9,878 nucleotides of DNA from Aquificota bacterium (GTDB lineage Bacteria > Thermosulfidibacterota > Thermosulfidibacteria > Thermosulfidibacterales > B14-G1). Positions 7,683 through 9,878 of the stretch are shown here, piece by piece. The stretch covers positions 1 through 9,878 of the forward strand of contig QMPS01000018.1 of the NCBI GenBank assembly GCA_003648675.1. The letters are read 5' to 3'. Within the stretch, counting starts at the first letter, position 1; every line of letters begins with the position of its first letter. The notes under the pieces are model-generated. The model ran no database searches. It saw only the letters and a list, made by a program, of their open reading frames with translations, and was not told where the DNA came from. The translations under genes were made by a program, and so were the position numbers.

Positions 7683-7694
7683 GAAAAGCTTTTC
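7683..7694. repeat. 12-bp perfect palindrome GAAAAGCTTTTC
   Basis: This self-complementary 12-mer lies in the 140-bp spacer between the oxidoreductase and the tRNA. Just upstream, 7659-7681 can form a weak imperfect hairpin (GCCT with AGGC, inner TTGA with TCAA). The spacer has no convincing GC-rich terminator. The palindrome could be a protein site or a poor bidirectional terminator; I cannot tell which. Confidence 0.35.
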
Positions 7695-7703
7695 TTTAGA
7701 TAC

Positions 7704-7732
7704 ATGACGGTGGTGTTGTATAGTTGTATAAA
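7704..7732 (+). promoter_or_regulatory. Possible plus-strand promoter before the tRNA/kinase region
   Basis: ATGACG (7704-7709, 4 of 6 matches to the -35 consensus) lies 17 bp before TATAAA (7727-7732, 5 of 6 matches to the -10 consensus). A transcript starting near 7739 would run antisense through the initiator tRNA gene before reaching the kinase start at 7869. The same stretch contains a near-tandem repeat, TTGTATAG followed by TTGTATAA (7716-7731). The support is only sequence similarity in AT-rich DNA. Confidence 0.3.
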
Positions 7733-7756
7733 AATAGATCACTTGATAAAAAACTT

Positions 7757-7833
<77 letters not shown>

Positions 7834-7846
7834 TTAGGCGACCCTT

Positions 7847-7875
7847 TATATAAGTCTGGAGAGAGGGCATGTCAA
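7847..7875 (-). promoter_or_regulatory. Near-consensus promoter of the initiator tRNA gene
   Basis: On the minus strand TTGACA (7875-7870) is a perfect -35. It is followed after exactly 17 bp by TATATA (7852-7847), a 5-of-6 -10. Initiation would fall near 7840, about 7 bases before the mature tRNA 5' end at 7833, giving a very short leader for RNase P. The -35 box overlaps the ATG (7869-7871) of the plus-strand histidine kinase, so polymerase binding here and kinase transcription may interfere. Confidence 0.82.
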
Positions 7876-9392
7876 TAGCCCCCGATGAACTGAGCCCAGG
7901 AAAGGGGATAAAGGAAGCCCTATATAACTACCTTTGGGCTAGGCTCTTTGTGGTCATGGCTATAGCCCTCTCTTTTGTGTACTTTGTTTTCAATCATCCC
8001 CAATGGTCGGCCAAACTTCTTACCCTTTATCTAATATTTATCCTTTATCTGTTAGGTGTTCTCCTTCTTTTAAGGATGGAGAACAGAGACAGGTTCCTTC
8101 TCCTTCATTTTCTGGCTGATACCCTGGTTATCTCCTATCTCTACACCTTCTATCCTCTTACAGGTGTTCCCTTTAGTATATTCTATCTGTTTCCCCTCTT
8201 TATGGGAGGATTGGTACTTCCCCTTTACCAGTTATCAGTGTTGGGCTCTCTTGTAGTTGCTATTTTCACAGGTATGTCTGTCGCAAGTAAGGAATCAGGA
8301 ATCTTCATTGTGTTGCATCTTTTTTCTTTCTTTGCCGTGGTTTTGGCTTCCCTCTCTTTGAGAAGAGATGTGATCCTTGCTGAGAAGGAGAAGGAGGAGG
8401 CCAGAAGATGGCGGGATCTTTACAAAACAGTGGCTGACTATATCCCCGCTGGGTTGGTGGTCATAGATGGAGAGGGGGTAATCAGGGCAGTTAATCCCAG
8501 GGCTCAAGAGATCATTGGGGATAATGCGGATGGGAAACTTGCCGTGGAGTTTTTTCCTTTCTTGAGAGAGGTGGGGGGAGACGTGGTGGAAAGAATGGAG
8601 GGAGAGCTGGTGGGCGTTTCTGGCGATAAGGTTCCCATAGGCTACACCATTGCTCGCTTTGCTCAAGGATCCAGACTCATGATTTTCACTGACCTGACTA
8701 AGATCAAGAAGTTGGAAGAGGAGCAAAGGAGGTCTAGGTTCCTGGCGTTACTGGGGCGCATGTCGGCTGATCTGGCACACGATTTGAGGAACCCTTTGGG
8801 CGCTATAAAAGGGGCGGCCGATATCCTTAAGGAGATGGCTTGTAAAGACAGAGATTTCGATGAACTGGTGGACATCATAACGTCAGAGACGGAGCGACTG
8901 GATGCCCTGGTTACAGACTTCCTCATATTTGCTTCTCCCACTGTGAGCACCAGGAGAAAGGAAACTGTTGATCTAGTGGAGCTCATCGGAGGGTTGCTTG
9001 ACAGGCCGGTTTTTAGGGGGAGGGTGGAGTTGGAGGCTTCCCAGAATCCTTTGAGGATTATGGGCCATAAGATTCATCTCGAGAGGGTTTTTAAGAATCT
9101 TTTAGAGAATGCTGTGGAGGCTGATTCTAAGGAGTTAGGGGTTAGGGTTTCTATTTGTGAGAGGGGAGATGGGGATGTAGAGGTTGCCATTGAGGATAGG
9201 GGGGCGGGAATTCCAGAAGAGCTTTTGACAGAGGTCTTCCGGCCTTTCTTTTCTACTAAGCCCCAGGGGGTTGGGTTAGGATTGTCTATATGCCAGAAAA
9301 TTGTAGAGGAGCATGGGGGCAGAATATACATAGATTCTAAGCTCGGAGAAGGTACAGTGGTCACCGTCGTTTTGCCCCGGGGAGAGGTTTGA
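7869..9392 (+). CDS. Membrane PAS-domain sensor histidine kinase, PilS/NtrB type
   Basis: This sensor kinase (507 aa) should phosphorylate the response regulator encoded just downstream. The N terminus has six hydrophobic segments at about 24-41, 49-69, 75-92, 102-118, 120-137 and 145-163 with little extracytoplasmic sequence, the topology of PilS-like sensors. A PAS domain follows (about 182-280, with IPAGLVVIDGEGVIRAVN). The phosphoacceptor is His304 in LAHDLRNPL. The ATPase domain shows NLLENA (N box, about 410-415), DRGAG (443-447), FRPFFSTK (457-464) and GVGLGLSI (467-474). Most relatives have HEIRNPL at the H box; HDLRNPL is a mild variant. ATG 7869 has GGAG 7 bp upstream. It ends one base before the regulator's GTG start. 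The stimulus is unknown, and type IV pilus control is only one option for this family. Confidence 0.92.
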   Translation: MSIAPDELSPGKGIKEALYNYLWARLFVVMAIALSFVYFVFNHPQWSAKLLTLYLIFILYLLGVLLLLRMENRDRFLLLHFLADTLVISYLYTFYPLTGVPFSIFYLFPLFMGGLVLPLYQLSVLGSLVVAIFTGMSVASKESGIFIVLHLFSFFAVVLASLSLRRDVILAEKEKEEARRWRDLYKTVADYIPAGLVVIDGEGVIRAVNPRAQEIIGDNADGKLAVEFFPFLREVGGDVVERMEGELVGVSGDKVPIGYTIARFAQGSRLMIFTDLTKIKKLEEEQRRSRFLALLGRMSADLAHDLRNPLGAIKGAADILKEMACKDRDFDELVDIITSETERLDALVTDFLIFASPTVSTRRKETVDLVELIGGLLDRPVFRGRVELEASQNPLRIMGHKIHLERVFKNLLENAVEADSKELGVRVSICERGDGDVEVAIEDRGAGIPEELLTEVFRPFFSTKPQGVGLGLSICQKIVEEHGGRIYIDSKLGEGTVVTVVLPRGEV

Positions 9393-9393
9393 A

Positions 9394-9878
9394 GTGGGTG
9401 GTAATTACAGGATTTTGGTAGTTGACGACGAGAGGAGCATAAGAAACGTAATCAAGATCCATTTCAGGAGGCAAGGTATATACTGTGATACTGCTGCTTC
9501 TATGTATGAGGCTTTGAAGAAGATAGAAGAAGAGTCTTTTGATCTTTTTGTCTTAGATCTCAAGCTGCCGGATGGAGATGGGATTCAGATCTTGAGGGAG
9601 GTCAAGAAGCGTCACCCCGATAGCGTGGTTCTCATGATCACTGCTTACGGCACTATCGAGAAGGCTGTGGAGGCTATGAAGCTGGGAGCCTTCGATTTTA
9701 TCACTAAGCCCTTCAAAATTTCGGATTTTAGAGCGTTGGTAGAGTTGGCCTTTAAGCAAATAGATCTTCAGAAGGCCGAGGGGAGGGTGGAAGAAGACTA
9801 TTTAGATGCTCTGGGTAAGAGTGGGGCTGTAAAAGAGGTAGCGGCCATGATAGACAGGTTTGCTCCTTCCAGTGTCCC
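9394..9878 (+). CDS. NtrC-family sigma54 response regulator (partial, cut by window end)
   Basis: This is the partner of the upstream kinase. About 161 codons are visible. The receiver domain has the acidic pair Asp11-Asp12 (ILVVDDE), phosphoacceptor Asp55 in LDLKLPDGDG, Thr83 in MITAYGT and Lys105 in ITKPF. A linker (about 110-140) leads to LGKSGAVKEVAAMIDRFAPSS, the usual entrance to the sigma54-interacting AAA+ domain in NtrC/PilR proteins, whose Walker A would lie just past the edge. The start is a GTG at 9394, with GGGGAGAGG (9379-9387) at good spacing and a 1-bp gap after the kinase stop. The next in-frame TTG would remove the first beta strand. The output should be sigma54-dependent activation, with target genes not visible here. 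Confidence 0.93.
   Translation, partial: MGGNYRILVVDDERSIRNVIKIHFRRQGIYCDTAASMYEALKKIEEESFDLFVLDLKLPDGDGIQILREVKKRHPDSVVLMITAYGTIEKAVEAMKLGAFDFITKPFKISDFRALVELAFKQIDLQKAEGRVEEDYLDALGKSGAVKEVAAMIDRFAPSSV

Overview
The window looks like a chromosomal segment of a diderm (LPS-making) bacterium, probably a thermophilic anaerobe. The diderm evidence is a complete lpxA. The thermophile guess rests on heavy use of AGG/AGA for arginine and ATA for isoleucine, charged proteins, very tight gene packing and an archaeal-type minimal Fe-S assembly gene pair. Thermodesulfobacteria/Desulfobacterota, Synergistota or a similar deep lineage are all plausible, and the sequence alone does not settle which.

Layout: a possible gene tail (3-32) ends before a strong intrinsic terminator (54-87). 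A promoter-like site (181-209) then precedes a plus-strand run of seven genes. These are a SufC-type ATPase, a SufB/D-type scaffold, a small CoA-binding protein, a full-length divergent transketolase, a CoA-disulfide reductase-type flavoprotein, LpxA, and a Gfo/Idh/MocA oxidoreductase of the kind often found beside lpxA. Four of the six junctions overlap (13, 1, 8 and 8 bp), one gap is 6 bp, and the only sizeable gap (112 bp) lies before the transketolase. This suggests one transcript with widespread translational coupling, possibly with an internal start before the transketolase.

After a 140-bp AT-richer spacer, a single initiator tRNA gene (7757-7833) sits on the minus strand. Its near-consensus promoter overlaps the start codon of the next plus-strand gene. 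That gene encodes a six-helix membrane histidine kinase with a PAS domain (PilS/NtrB type). It is followed by an NtrC-family response regulator cut off by the window edge, so the pair is a sigma54-type two-component system.

Functionally, the first block combines Fe-S cluster assembly (SufB and SufC only, with no cysteine desulfurase, SufD, SufE/U or A-type carrier in view), a possible CoA-centred thiol/redox theme, pentose phosphate metabolism, and the first step of lipid A synthesis with a possible sugar-nucleotide dehydrogenase. I see no mobile element, CRISPR array, phage gene or clearly novel defence-type system. The most unusual points are the altered ThDP motif in the transketolase, the two-gene Suf/SMS-like system, and the arrangement around the initiator tRNA.
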